A stretch of DNA of 64,000 bases from Nonomuraea turcica. Its GTDB lineage: Bacteria > Actinomycetota > Actinomycetes > Streptosporangiales > Streptosporangiaceae. The notes beneath the pieces were generated by a model. That model saw nothing but the letters and a program-made list of their open reading frames with translations. It ran no database searches and was not told the origin of the DNA. The stretch covers positions 310,001 to 374,000 of the forward strand of contig NZ_JAUZQF010000005.1 in the NCBI RefSeq assembly GCF_030718205.1. Direction: 5' to 3'. Shown piece after piece: positions 8,859-16,607 of this stretch; positions within the stretch are counted from its first letter, which is position 1; the number at the start of each line of letters is the position of its first letter. The position numbers and the translations under genes were made by a program.

Positions 8859-9983
8859 GTGCCCGGTAAGCAATCCGGTGTGCGCATCGTTCGGTTAGCG
8901 AACTTCGTCACTTCTACGTCGGGCGGGCTGCGTACCGCCCTGCACGAGCTCGGCGCCGGATACGCGGCGGCGGGCCACGAGCCCGTTCTGATCACGCCGG
9001 GCGCGAGCGCCGGCGACGAGCTCACCCCTGCCGGGAGGGTGATCACCCTGCCCGGCCCCGTGGTGCCGGGACTCGGCGGCTACCGGGTCATCACCGGCCG
9101 GCGGAGGCTGCGCCGGCTGCTGGAGGAGCTGGCGCCCGACCGGCTGGAGGTGTCCGACCGCACCACGCTGCGGTGGACGGGAGCGTGGGCGCGGGCCGCA
9201 GGCGTGCGCTCGGTCATGGTCTCGCACGAGAGCCTGTCGGCGTTGCTGCGCCTGTACGGTCCCCTCGGCCGGCTCGCCGACCCGCTCAACCGCGCGACGG
9301 CCGCCGCCTTCGACACCGTGGTGTGCACGACCGGCTGGGCCGCGGCCGAGTTCACCAGGCTCGGCGTGCCGAACCTGGTCCGCGTGCCGCTCGGGGTGGA
9401 CCTCACCACGTTCGGCCCGGGGCGCTTCGACCGCGGCCTGCGTGCGCGCCTGGCCGCGCCCGGTCAGCCGCTGCTGGTGCACTGCGGGCGGCTGTCGCCG
9501 GAGAAACGGCCGGACCGCTCCATCCGGGCCCTGGCGGAGCTGCGCCGCCGGGGCCTGCCCGCGGTGCTCGTGGTGGCCGGGGACGGGCCGCTGCGGCCCC
9601 GGCTCGCGCACCAGGCCGAGGGGCTGCCGGTGCGCTTCCTCGGCCACGTGGCAGACCGGCAGGAGTTGGCCGCGCTGCTCGCCACCGCGGACGTGGCCAT
9701 CGCGCCCGGGCCGGTGGAGACGTTCGGCCTGGCCGCGCTGGAGGCGATGGCCAGCGGGACCCCGGTCGTGGTGGCCCGCGACAGCGCCCTGCCGGAGGTC
9801 GTCGGCCCGGCGGGGGCGGCGGTGCGCGACGACCCGGCCGCTTACGCGGACGCGATCGAGACCCTCCTGTCCGATCCGGCCCGGCGCTCGATGGCGCGCG
9901 CTCAGGCCGAACGGTACGGCTGGCCCGCGGCGGTCCAGGGATTCCTGCGGGCGCACAGCGTGATCGACACGGAGGTGCGATGA
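8859..9983 (+). CDS. Glycosyltransferase family 4 (GT-B fold)
   Basis: 374 residues. The N-terminal Rossmann half begins VRIVRLANFVTSTSGGLRTAL with the Gly-rich acceptor loop. The C-terminal half has VHCGRLSPEKRPDRSIRAL, then PGPVETFGLAALEAMASGTPVV, which is the E-x7-E nucleotide-sugar site of GT4 enzymes. Start is GTG 8859 or GTG 8880 (seven codons later); neither has a clear Shine-Dalgarno. It overlaps the SGNH hydrolase gene by ATGA and is followed by a mannosyltransferase, forming a GT / hydrolase / GT cassette as seen in other actinomycetes. Likely acts on a lipid or cell-envelope glycoconjugate; sugar donor unknown. Confidence 0.85.
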   Translation: MPGKQSGVRIVRLANFVTSTSGGLRTALHELGAGYAAAGHEPVLITPGASAGDELTPAGRVITLPGPVVPGLGGYRVITGRRRLRRLLEELAPDRLEVSDRTTLRWTGAWARAAGVRSVMVSHESLSALLRLYGPLGRLADPLNRATAAAFDTVVCTTGWAAAEFTRLGVPNLVRVPLGVDLTTFGPGRFDRGLRARLAAPGQPLLVHCGRLSPEKRPDRSIRALAELRRRGLPAVLVVAGDGPLRPRLAHQAEGLPVRFLGHVADRQELAALLATADVAIAPGPVETFGLAALEAMASGTPVVVARDSALPEVVGPAGAAVRDDPAAYADAIETLLSDPARRSMARAQAERYGWPAAVQGFLRAHSVIDTEVR

Positions 9984-10873
9984 TCCGCATCGTCGCCCTG
10001 GGCGACTCCGTCACGGTCGGCCTGGGCGACTCCGTGCCCGGGCGCGGCTGGGCCGGCCTGCTGGCCGAGTCGCTGGCCCCCGCCGAGTTGACCAACCTCG
10101 CCACCTGCGGCGCCCGCGTCCACGACGTCGTGCACGACCAGCTGCCGCGCGCTCTGGCCCTGCGCCCGTCCGTCGTCACCGTGCTCGTCGGCGTGAACGA
10201 CACGCTACGCAGCGACTTCCGGCCCGCGGAGATCGCCGCCGATCTGGAGCACCTGGTGACGCGGCTGAGCGCGGACCGGGTCACCGTGGTGACCGCCACC
10301 CTGCCCGATCCGGGCCTGATGTTGCGGATCCCGGCATTGCTGCGCCGCCCCCTCGCCCGGCGCATCCACGTCATCAACACGATCGTGGCGGGCCTGTCCC
10401 ACCGCCACGGGACCGCGCACCTCGACCTCGCCCGGCATCCCGCGTTGTACGAGCCGCGCATGTGGAGTGTCGACCGCATGCACCCCAGCGAACGCGGCCA
10501 CCGCAGCCTCGCCCGGCTCGCCGCCGCCGAGTTAGGCGCACGCGGCCTCGCCGTACGGCCGCCCGCCCCGGAGCCGACCGGCGCCGAGCCGAGCGCGTGG
10601 GCCAGCGCGTTCTGGCTGGCCACCGCGGGCACCGCCTGGCTGGCGCGGCGCTGCTGGGACTTCCTGCCCGCCTTCACTGTGCTCATCGCGAGGGAGCTCT
10701 GGGCGCAGGCCGACGGGGATGGGGTTGCCGGGGAATTCGCCCAACGGGCGACTGCCGGTGACCTGCACGTCGCTCTGGAACGGGATGAAACAGGACATGA
10801 GGGTCGCCATCGTGGCCGAGTCGTTCCTGCCCCAGGTGAACGGGGTCACGAACTCGGTGTGCCGCATCCTTGA
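9980..10873 (+). CDS. SGNH/GDSL hydrolase family protein
   Basis: 297 residues from the ATG at 9980, with GGAGG at 9971-9975 and a 4-nt ATGA overlap with the preceding glycosyltransferase. Block I is ALGDSVTVGLGD (nucleophile Ser), block II Gly lies in NLATCGA, block III is VLVGVND, and block V is DRMHPSERGH (catalytic Asp-His). These are esterases/acyltransferases that often trim or add acyl groups on glycans and glycolipids, fitting its place between two glycosyltransferases. A hydrophobic segment near 205-235 follows the catalytic domain. The last 25 codons overlap the next gene by 77 nt, which is unusual. Confidence 0.85.
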   Translation: MIRIVALGDSVTVGLGDSVPGRGWAGLLAESLAPAELTNLATCGARVHDVVHDQLPRALALRPSVVTVLVGVNDTLRSDFRPAEIAADLEHLVTRLSADRVTVVTATLPDPGLMLRIPALLRRPLARRIHVINTIVAGLSHRHGTAHLDLARHPALYEPRMWSVDRMHPSERGHRSLARLAAAELGARGLAVRPPAPEPTGAEPSAWASAFWLATAGTAWLARRCWDFLPAFTVLIARELWAQADGDGVAGEFAQRATAGDLHVALERDETGHEGRHRGRVVPAPGERGHELGVPHP

Positions 10874-11924
10874 CCACCTGGCCGCCACCGGGCACGACGC
10901 CCTGGTGATCGCCCCGGATCCCGCTCCCCCCGCGTACGCCGGCTTCCCCGTCCACCCGGTCCCCAGCCTCACGCTGCCGTTCTACCGCTCCGTCAGGGTC
11001 GGCCTGCCCGGCCGCGGCATCGCGCGCACGCTGGAGGGCTTCAAGCCCGACCTCGTCCACCTCGCCTCGCCCGCCGTGCTCGGCGGGGCCGGGCTGGCCA
11101 CCGCGCGCCGCCTCGGCGTGCCGACGGTCGCCGTGTTCCAGACCGATCTGGCGGGGTTCGCCCGCCAGTACGGCCTACGCGGCGGGGACGCGATCATCTG
11201 GTCCTGGCTGCGCCGCATGCACCGCGGCGCCGCCCGGACCCTCGCCCCGTCCACGCCGACCCTGCACGAGCTGGCCGGCCGCGGCATCCCCCGGCTGGCG
11301 TTGTGGGGGCGCGGCGTCGACCTCGGCCTCTTCCACCCCGGCCATCGCTGCCGGAGTCTGCGCGGCCGGCTCGCCCCTGGCGGCGAGATCATCGTCGGCT
11401 ACATGGGTCGCCTGGCCGCCGAGAAGCAGCCCCAGCTGCTGGCGGCGCTGGCCGACCTGCCGGGAGTCCGGCTGGCCGTCGTGGGGGCAGGCCCCATGGA
11501 GGGGCGGCTGCGGCGGCTGCTGCCGCAGGCGGAGTTCTTCGGCCTGCGTACCGGGGCCGAGTTGTCCCGCGTCCTCGCCTCGCTCGACGTCTTCGTGCAC
11601 ACCGGCAGCAACGAGACCTTCTGCCAGGCCGTGCAGGAAGCGCTCGCCTCCGGCGTGCCCGTCGTCGCGCCTGACTCGGGCGGGCCGCTCGACCTCGTCG
11701 AACCCGGTGTCAACGGCCTGCTCTATCCGCACGGCGAGCCGTCGGCGCTCCGCGCCGCCGTCGCCGCGCTCGCCGCCGACGCCGGGCTGCGTGCCCGCAT
11801 GGCGCGGCAGGCCAGGGAGTCGGTGCGCGAGCGCGACTGGGCAAGCGTCTGCGAGGAGCTGCTCGGCCACTACCGCGACGTCCTGGCGGGCTCCCCCGCC
11901 GCCTCCTGCCACCCGGCGGCGTGA
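10797..11924 (+). CDS. GT4 glycosyltransferase, MgtA/PimB-like alpha-mannosyltransferase
   Basis: 375 residues from ATG 10797; two alternative in-frame starts lie upstream (10719, 10785), but the opening MRVAIVAESFLPQVNGVTNSV is very close to the N-terminus of mycobacterial/corynebacterial MgtA (Rv0557-like), which uses GDP-mannose on lipid acceptors. The C-terminal half has VGYMGRLAAEKQPQLL and HTGSNETFCQAVQEALASGVPVV (the E-x7-E donor site). Its start lies inside the SGNH hydrolase gene, so the two are probably translationally coupled. Predicted to act at the cytoplasmic face of the membrane in mannosylated glycolipid assembly; the exact product is inferred. Confidence 0.85.
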   Translation: MRVAIVAESFLPQVNGVTNSVCRILDHLAATGHDALVIAPDPAPPAYAGFPVHPVPSLTLPFYRSVRVGLPGRGIARTLEGFKPDLVHLASPAVLGGAGLATARRLGVPTVAVFQTDLAGFARQYGLRGGDAIIWSWLRRMHRGAARTLAPSTPTLHELAGRGIPRLALWGRGVDLGLFHPGHRCRSLRGRLAPGGEIIVGYMGRLAAEKQPQLLAALADLPGVRLAVVGAGPMEGRLRRLLPQAEFFGLRTGAELSRVLASLDVFVHTGSNETFCQAVQEALASGVPVVAPDSGGPLDLVEPGVNGLLYPHGEPSALRAAVAALAADAGLRARMARQARESVRERDWASVCEELLGHYRDVLAGSPAASCHPAA

Positions 11925-11939
11925 TGGGCCCGGCCTGCG

Positions 11940-11956
11940 ATGTGTACCATACACAT
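11940..11956. promoter_or_regulatory. Perfect inverted repeat upstream of marR (operator candidate)
   Basis: ATGTGTA-CCA-TACACAT, two perfect 7-bp arms with a 3-bp spacer, 36 bp before the MarR start and 16 bp after the mannosyltransferase stop. Size and symmetry fit a MarR dimer site, probably autoregulatory. Confidence 0.6.
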
Positions 11957-11991
11957 GGGAGGGGGGTTCCGACCTCCGACGGGGAGGCAGG

Positions 11992-12417
11992 GTGCACGAA
12001 GAGATCGCCGACATCGAGCGTGAGCTCATGCTCATCGGCCGCTACAAGGAGCTGGCGACCGCCGCCGGCCCCGCCGAGCAACGGCTCGAACGCAGCAGCT
12101 ACATCCTGCTCAGGCGGCTCGAGGCCGAGGGGCCGATGTCGATCGGCCAGCTCGCGCAGGCGTTCTCGCTCGACACCTCCACGGTCAACCGGCAGACGGC
12201 CATGCTGCTGCGCGGCGGCCTGGCCGAGCGCATCCCCGACCCGGAGGGCGGCATGGCGCGCAAGCTCCGCATCACCGAGGAGGGACTGCGGCGGGTGGCG
12301 GCGGAGCGCGACTTCCGGCTCGGCGGCCTTGCCACGGTGCTGAAGGACTGGAGCCGGCAGGAGCTGGCCTCCTTCGCCGAGGGCCTGGCGCACTTCAACG
12401 CCAGCATTGAACCGTAG
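11992..12417 (+). CDS. MarR family transcriptional regulator
   Basis: 141 residues from GTG 11992, chosen because GGGGAGG lies at 11981-11987 and MarR homology starts at VHEEIADIERELMLIG. The winged helix reads MSIGQLAQAFSLDTSTVNRQTAMLLRGGLAERIPDPEGGMARKLRITEEG, with the recognition helix around STVNRQTAML. A perfect 17-bp inverted repeat lies 36 bp upstream. It is the last gene of the rightward block and converges on the CMD-family gene with 12 bp between stops. Target genes beyond itself cannot be inferred. Confidence 0.85.
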   Translation: MHEEIADIERELMLIGRYKELATAAGPAEQRLERSSYILLRRLEAEGPMSIGQLAQAFSLDTSTVNRQTAMLLRGGLAERIPDPEGGMARKLRITEEGLRRVAAERDFRLGGLATVLKDWSRQELASFAEGLAHFNASIEP

Positions 12418-12429
12418 CCCGGGGCGCGC

Positions 12430-13077
12430 TCATCCGGCCGGCCGAACGTCAGAACGGGGGGCGAGGTCTGGTTCGCCTCCTGCCCGGTCGCCCGGCTCGC
12501 CCTCCTTGTGCTCGCCCGCGAAAACCCTCAGCTGCATGGCCAGCGTGGCGTAGTAGCCCACGAGGGTCGTCAGCTCGAACAGGCCCCGTTCCCCCAGCGC
12601 CGCCACCGCCCGGGCGTATTCCTCGTCGGTGAGCTCGCCCGCGCGGGCCAGCGCGGCCGCGGCGCGCACGGCGGCCTGCTCCGCGGGGTCGTCCAGGCCG
12701 GCCGAGCGGCCCTCGCGCAGCGCGGCCAGCTCGGACTCGGTGAGGCCACACGTACGGCCCACCGCCTCGTGCGCCTCACGCTCGAAGTCGCTGCCCCAGT
12801 GCGCGGCCACGGTGAGGATCGCCATCTCCCTGATCCGGGCGGTCAGGACCGAGCCGTACCGCACGGCCGTGCCCACCGCCTGCAACGCCAGGCCGACGGG
12901 CGGGCTCAGCAACATCGCGTTGAACGGCCCCCGCAGCCGTCCCCGCTCGTCGGCGAGGGCGAACGCCTGCGGCCCCGCCGCCCGCGGCCCGGCCGCGATG
13001 GCGCGGTAGACCTCGGCCTGCTCCTCGTCCAGTTGCTCGGGCAGCAGGCCGGGCAGCCGGGTCTTGCGGTGGGACAT
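12430..13077 (-). CDS. Carboxymuconolactone decarboxylase (CMD/AhpD-fold) family protein
   Basis: 215 residues, helical, with the CMD signature LTARIREMAILTVAAHWGSDFEREAHEAVGRTCGL. AhpD-type enzymes carry a redox CxxC in this helix pair, but here the site reads HWGSDFE with no CxxC, so peroxidase activity of the AhpD kind is unlikely; a decarboxylase- or isomerase-like role is possible. AGGGAG precedes the ATG. It is an isolated gene between a convergent MarR and the upstream BON/SRPBCC gene (same strand, 55 bp gap). Confidence 0.8.
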   Translation of the reverse strand: MSHRKTRLPGLLPEQLDEEQAEVYRAIAAGPRAAGPQAFALADERGRLRGPFNAMLLSPPVGLALQAVGTAVRYGSVLTARIREMAILTVAAHWGSDFEREAHEAVGRTCGLTESELAALREGRSAGLDDPAEQAAVRAAAALARAGELTDEEYARAVAALGERGLFELTTLVGYYATLAMQLRVFAGEHKEGEPGDRAGGEPDLAPRSDVRPAG

Positions 13078-13132
13078 GCGGACTCCCTGCGGGTACGCGC
13101 CGATCGCTCAGATCCGTATCACGGCCATCCTC

Positions 13133-14296
13133 CTAGCGCGAGCCGACAGGTTGCCGCCGGCTCTCGGCGTACGACCGCAGCCACATCAGGTCCTGCCGCA
13201 GCTTGCGTGCCGGGTTCGCGCCCAGCAGCCGCGCCACGGCGTGGCCTGCCGCGCCCGCCACCGGGTTGTAGGCGAGCCGCACCTGGACGCGGGTCCTGCC
13301 GTCGGGCTGCTCGTCCAGGCACAGCGAGCCGGTGTGGGCGATGAGTTCACCTTCGGCCGACTGCCAGGCGATCTCCCGGCCCTCCTCGCGCCTGATCTCG
13401 GTGGCGTCGAACCGGATCGGCGTTCCGGCGGGCCCGCTGATCGTCCAGTGGGACGTCCGGCCGTCGGCGGAGCGGCGTACCTCGAGCACGTCAGGCATGA
13501 AGCGGGGGAAGGCCGAGTAGTCGCTCACCAGCGACCACACGGTCGCGGCAGGCGCGTCGATCGAGATGCCCTCCGTGATGTCGACGGCGTGCCGGCCGGC
13601 CTTGAGCCCGGTCAGGCGCCGCAGCGGCAGGTTCGTCGCCGCGCGGGCGGCCAGCAGCGCGCCGGCGCCGCGGACGGCCCAGACGACCGGCCGGGGCAGC
13701 CCGCCCGGCAGCGCCATCATGCCGGCGGCGGCCGCGCCGGCCAGGAACCTGGCGGTCGGCGACCACTGCTGCTGCAGCAGCTCGGGCACCGGTTCGCGGC
13801 GCCTGCCAGCGCCCTGGAGCCGCGGCGACTGCGCCGCGTCATCGTAGAGAGTCCAGTGCGCCTCGACGCCTTTGACGCCGGGGATGTGCCGGAGCGCCCG
13901 CCTGGTCCGCTCGTCCTCTGTGGCGAGCACGTCGCCGTCGAGCCTCACGACGCGGTCCTGGACGTGGACCTCCACCGCGTGCGGGTAGCTGACGTGGCGG
14001 CCCAGCTCCGCCCGTACGCGCTCGTAGAGCACGCGGTCGTCGACCGACCGGCCGGCGACGCGGTAGCGCACGGCGGCGGCCGAGCCGCGGCTGCGATTGG
14101 CCAGGTCCCGGCGGAGGACACCCAGCCCGTCACGCAGCTCGTGCCTCGCATGCGCCGCCTTGTCGCGGCTCTTGGCCCGGCGGGAGCGTCCCCGCGCCGG
14201 ATCGAACAGGTAGGCGATCGCGGCTCCGGCGCAGAAGCCCATCCCGGCCGCGGCCGCTTTCCCAGCCAGGTGCGTCTGCCGCTCCCCGGCTGTCAT
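13133..14296 (-). CDS. BON domain + SRPBCC (polyketide cyclase/dehydrase-like) protein
   Basis: 387 residues from ATG 14296, chosen over GTG 14317 because GAGAAAGG lies 6 nt upstream of it. Residues about 10-35 include a hydrophobic, Gly/Ala-rich segment (AGMGFCAGAAIAYLFDP). A BON-like domain follows (about 85-150, VEVHVQDRVVRLDGDVLATEDE), then hydrophobic Ala/Gly segments (about 180-215), and a START/SRPBCC domain (about 235-375: ISIDAPAATVWSLVSDYSAFPRFMPDVLEV). Such proteins are common in actinobacteria, probably at the membrane, with an unknown hydrophobic ligand. Function not established. Confidence 0.8.
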   Translation of the reverse strand: MTAGERQTHLAGKAAAAGMGFCAGAAIAYLFDPARGRSRRAKSRDKAAHARHELRDGLGVLRRDLANRSRGSAAAVRYRVAGRSVDDRVLYERVRAELGRHVSYPHAVEVHVQDRVVRLDGDVLATEDERTRRALRHIPGVKGVEAHWTLYDDAAQSPRLQGAGRRREPVPELLQQQWSPTARFLAGAAAAGMMALPGGLPRPVVWAVRGAGALLAARAATNLPLRRLTGLKAGRHAVDITEGISIDAPAATVWSLVSDYSAFPRFMPDVLEVRRSADGRTSHWTISGPAGTPIRFDATEIRREEGREIAWQSAEGELIAHTGSLCLDEQPDGRTRVQVRLAYNPVAGAAGHAVARLLGANPARKLRQDLMWLRSYAESRRQPVGSR

Positions 14297-14317
14297 GTAA
14301 ACCTTTCTCGCACGCAT

Positions 14318-14531
14318 CGGGATCCACCCCTCGTCATCGCCTTTTGAGCAGGTCGGCTACCCTCTGCCCTCGCCCCCTAACGACCCTCCGCCCACCGCCG
14401 GCGCGACGTCCGGCCCGGCCGTCACACCATGGCCCAGGCACCGGTGGACCGGCGGCTGAACCGCTCCCCCAGACGCGGTCATGACCCGGTAAAGCGCCCA
14501 CCCCCGCCCGAATCGACACAAAACGTGACGT
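14318..14531. other. Intergenic region upstream of the cucumopine-like operon
   Basis: About 210 bp between the divergent BON/SRPBCC gene and the operon at 14546. It is C-rich and then abruptly AT-richer from about 14510, just before the predicted promoter. I see no gene or clear palindrome in it. Confidence 0.5.
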
Positions 14532-14548
14532 TAGAGTGACAAATTGTG
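14532..14548 (+). promoter_or_regulatory. Predicted -10 box and leaderless GTG start
   Basis: TAGAGT (14532-14537) matches the actinobacterial -10 pattern TANNNT, and the GTG start follows after 8 nt with no Shine-Dalgarno between them, so transcription probably begins at or next to the start codon. No convincing -35 is seen. Confidence 0.45.
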
Positions 14549-15490
14549 AACGACTCGAAGCGTGTGGAAATAGCCTGGCCCGCCCTCGGGATCACCGTGG
14601 CGGCCGAACTCGACCAGCGCAACCCGGCCCTGGCCCAGTGCTTCTGGGACGCGTTGCCGTACCGCAGCCTGCAAGGCCACGCCCTGGTCGCGGGCAATCA
14701 CCTGTACCACGTCGCACCGGTCCATTCGCTGCTGCACGCGCCCGCGGCCTACCGCGTGGACCGGCGCACCGTCCCTGACGGGACACTGTTCTGCTCGCGG
14801 CTGCAGCACCTCGGCATCAAGTACGGCCGGCTGACCGAGCCGATGACCGCCACGCCCATCGGCCAGGTCGTCCCGGAGGATCTCGACGCTCTCGTCGAGG
14901 CCGGTCGCGAGGTGTGGCAGTCCGTCTACACCACCAAGGAGCCGATCATCGCCGAGGTGCGCCGCGCCGGCGAGCCGGGCGGCCACGATCTGCCCCGGCT
15001 GCCCGTCGGCGACCCGGAGCTCAACGGCCTGATCGCCGACGTGCACGCCGAGACCGAGCGCATCTGGCTCAACCCGCCGCGCGAGCTGGTCGACCTGCAC
15101 GCGGGCCGGATCCCGTCGCAGGCCGGCAGCTACGAGACGGTCCTGACCACGCTGCTGTTCGTCAACGGCGAGACCCGTCCGCTCGGCTACAGCTGCTACG
15201 GCGGTCTCGTGCGCGCCGCCCTGGACGGCATGCCGCTGCCGTGGCTGCGCCAGATGACCCGGCAGCTCGCCCACACCCCGGCGGAGTTCCTCGGCTACTG
15301 CGGCCTGGACACGCTGTGGGGCTTCACCAAGCGGCTCATGGACGGGCTGGATCGCCTCAACAGCCATGCGGACTACATCTCGGCCATGGCCCACATGGCG
15401 CTCTACTGCAACTGCCTGGGCGGCTGGAACCTGCACCTGTTCCCGTGGCACGCCGGCGACCGCCTGCGCCGCGTGGAGGCGACGGTATGA
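14546..15490 (+). CDS. Cucumopine synthase-like protein (cyclophilin-like + C-terminal helical bundle)
   Basis: 314 residues. The N-terminal 130 residues (VEIAWPALGITVAAELD, LPYRSLQGHALVAGNHLYHVAP) resemble the cyclophilin-like fold of cucumopine synthase/DUF3830 proteins. Residues about 155-310 contain the helical-bundle signature ETERIWLNPPRELVDLHAGR, then TTLLFVNGETRPLGYSCYGGL. Cucumopine synthase of Agrobacterium condenses histidine with 2-oxoglutarate in a Pictet-Spengler-type ring closure to an opine. Here the gene leads an operon with a DAO-type flavoenzyme and a P450, suggesting synthesis of an opine-like or cyclised imidazole/amine product. Substrates are unknown. GTG start, probably leaderless. 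Confidence 0.72.
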   Translation: MNDSKRVEIAWPALGITVAAELDQRNPALAQCFWDALPYRSLQGHALVAGNHLYHVAPVHSLLHAPAAYRVDRRTVPDGTLFCSRLQHLGIKYGRLTEPMTATPIGQVVPEDLDALVEAGREVWQSVYTTKEPIIAEVRRAGEPGGHDLPRLPVGDPELNGLIADVHAETERIWLNPPRELVDLHAGRIPSQAGSYETVLTTLLFVNGETRPLGYSCYGGLVRAALDGMPLPWLRQMTRQLAHTPAEFLGYCGLDTLWGFTKRLMDGLDRLNSHADYISAMAHMALYCNCLGGWNLHLFPWHAGDRLRRVEATV

Positions 15491-15515
15491 GCGAGCGACC
15501 GACGAAGGAGGGGGC

Positions 15516-16604
15516 ATGAGTGACACGTGTGTGGCGGTGATCGGCGGCGGCGTGATCGGGCTGTCGATCGCCTTCCACCTGGCGGAGGCCGGGGTCGAGA
15601 CCATGCTGCTGGAACGCGGCGCGCTCGGCTCGGGCGCCTCGCGCGCCACCGCCGACGTGGTCCGGTCGTACTTCGCCGGCAACGCCGTCAGCTCGGCGCT
15701 GGCCGTGCGCAGCCTCGACGCCTACCGCGCGTTCCCGGCCAGGCCGGGAACCGAGCTGCCGTTGCGGCAGGTCGGCTACCTGGTGTTGTTCAGCGAGCCC
15801 GAGCAGGTGACGGCCTTCGAGGCCGACCTGCCGGCCCAGCTGGACGCCGGTGTGGACGTGGGCCTGATCAGCGTGGAGGAGGCCAGGGAGCACAATCCGC
15901 TCATCGGCGACCTGCCGTTGCTGGCCGCCGCGTACTCACCGCAGGCCTACGTCTCCGACACCACCGCCATCGTCACCGCCTACGCCGAGGCGGCCGAGCT
16001 GGCGGGCGCCACGCTGCGTACCGGCTGCCCGGTCACCGGGCTCGACGCGCTGGGCGGCCGGGTGTTCACGGCGCACGACGAGATCACCGCCGACGCGATC
16101 GTGTGCGCCGCCGGCGCGTGGTCGGCCTCGCTCGTGCGCTGCGCGGGCGTGGACCTGCCGCTGGTCGAGCCGACCGAGCAGGAGCTGCTGGTCACCGACC
16201 TGCTGCCGCCGGGTACGCCGGACATCCCGGTCACCCTGCACGCCGCCAGCGGCCTGCTGGTACGGGTGCGCGGCGACCGCCTGCTCATCGGGATGGGCTA
16301 TCCGGGGCCTGATCGGGCGGCCTGGCGGCGCGGGGTGGCCGCTCAGCTCGCGGTGACGTACCCGAGCCTGGCCGGCCTGGCCCTGCACACGGCCGTCACC
16401 GGCCTGCGGGACGCCAGCCCGGACAAGACGGCCTTCATCGGCCACCAGCCGGGGCCTCCGGCGTTCCTGTACGCGACCGGGTTCTCGGGCCACGGCCTGT
16501 GCAACGCGCCGGCCGCCGGCGAGCTGGTCCGCGATCTCTACCTCGGCAAGGACCCCGGCATCGACATCGCCGCGCTGTCGGTCGGCCGGCAACGAACGGG
16601 ATGA
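15516..16604 (+). CDS. FAD-dependent oxidoreductase, DAO family (sarcosine/glycine oxidase-like)
   Basis: 362 residues from ATG 15516, preceded by AAGGAGGGGG. The N-terminus VAVIGGGVIGLSIAFHLAEAG is the FAD dinucleotide-binding GxGxxG motif with ERG after the second strand. The C-terminal FAD motif is PDKTAFIGHQPGPPAFLYATGFSGHGLCNAPAAGEL, typical of amine- and N-methyl-amino-acid-oxidising DAO enzymes (oxidation of a C-N bond to an imine with H2O2 release). It starts 25 bp after the cucumopine-synthase-like gene and ends 3 bp before the P450, so the three are one operon. It could oxidise the precursor amine or the cyclised product. Confidence 0.87.
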   Translation: MSDTCVAVIGGGVIGLSIAFHLAEAGVETMLLERGALGSGASRATADVVRSYFAGNAVSSALAVRSLDAYRAFPARPGTELPLRQVGYLVLFSEPEQVTAFEADLPAQLDAGVDVGLISVEEAREHNPLIGDLPLLAAAYSPQAYVSDTTAIVTAYAEAAELAGATLRTGCPVTGLDALGGRVFTAHDEITADAIVCAAGAWSASLVRCAGVDLPLVEPTEQELLVTDLLPPGTPDIPVTLHAASGLLVRVRGDRLLIGMGYPGPDRAAWRRGVAAQLAVTYPSLAGLALHTAVTGLRDASPDKTAFIGHQPGPPAFLYATGFSGHGLCNAPAAGELVRDLYLGKDPGIDIAALSVGRQRTG

Positions 16605-16607
16605 CCC

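Noticed and set aside
3839..9046. 1735-codon leftward open frame opposite the P-type ATPase
   Set aside because: It is the antisense shadow of a 1400-codon GC-rich gene; the protein is His/Arg/Gln-rich with no recognisable domain, while the rightward frame has all P-type motifs.
12430..13077. AhpD-type peroxidase function for the CMD-family protein
   Set aside because: The redox CxxC expected in that family is absent.
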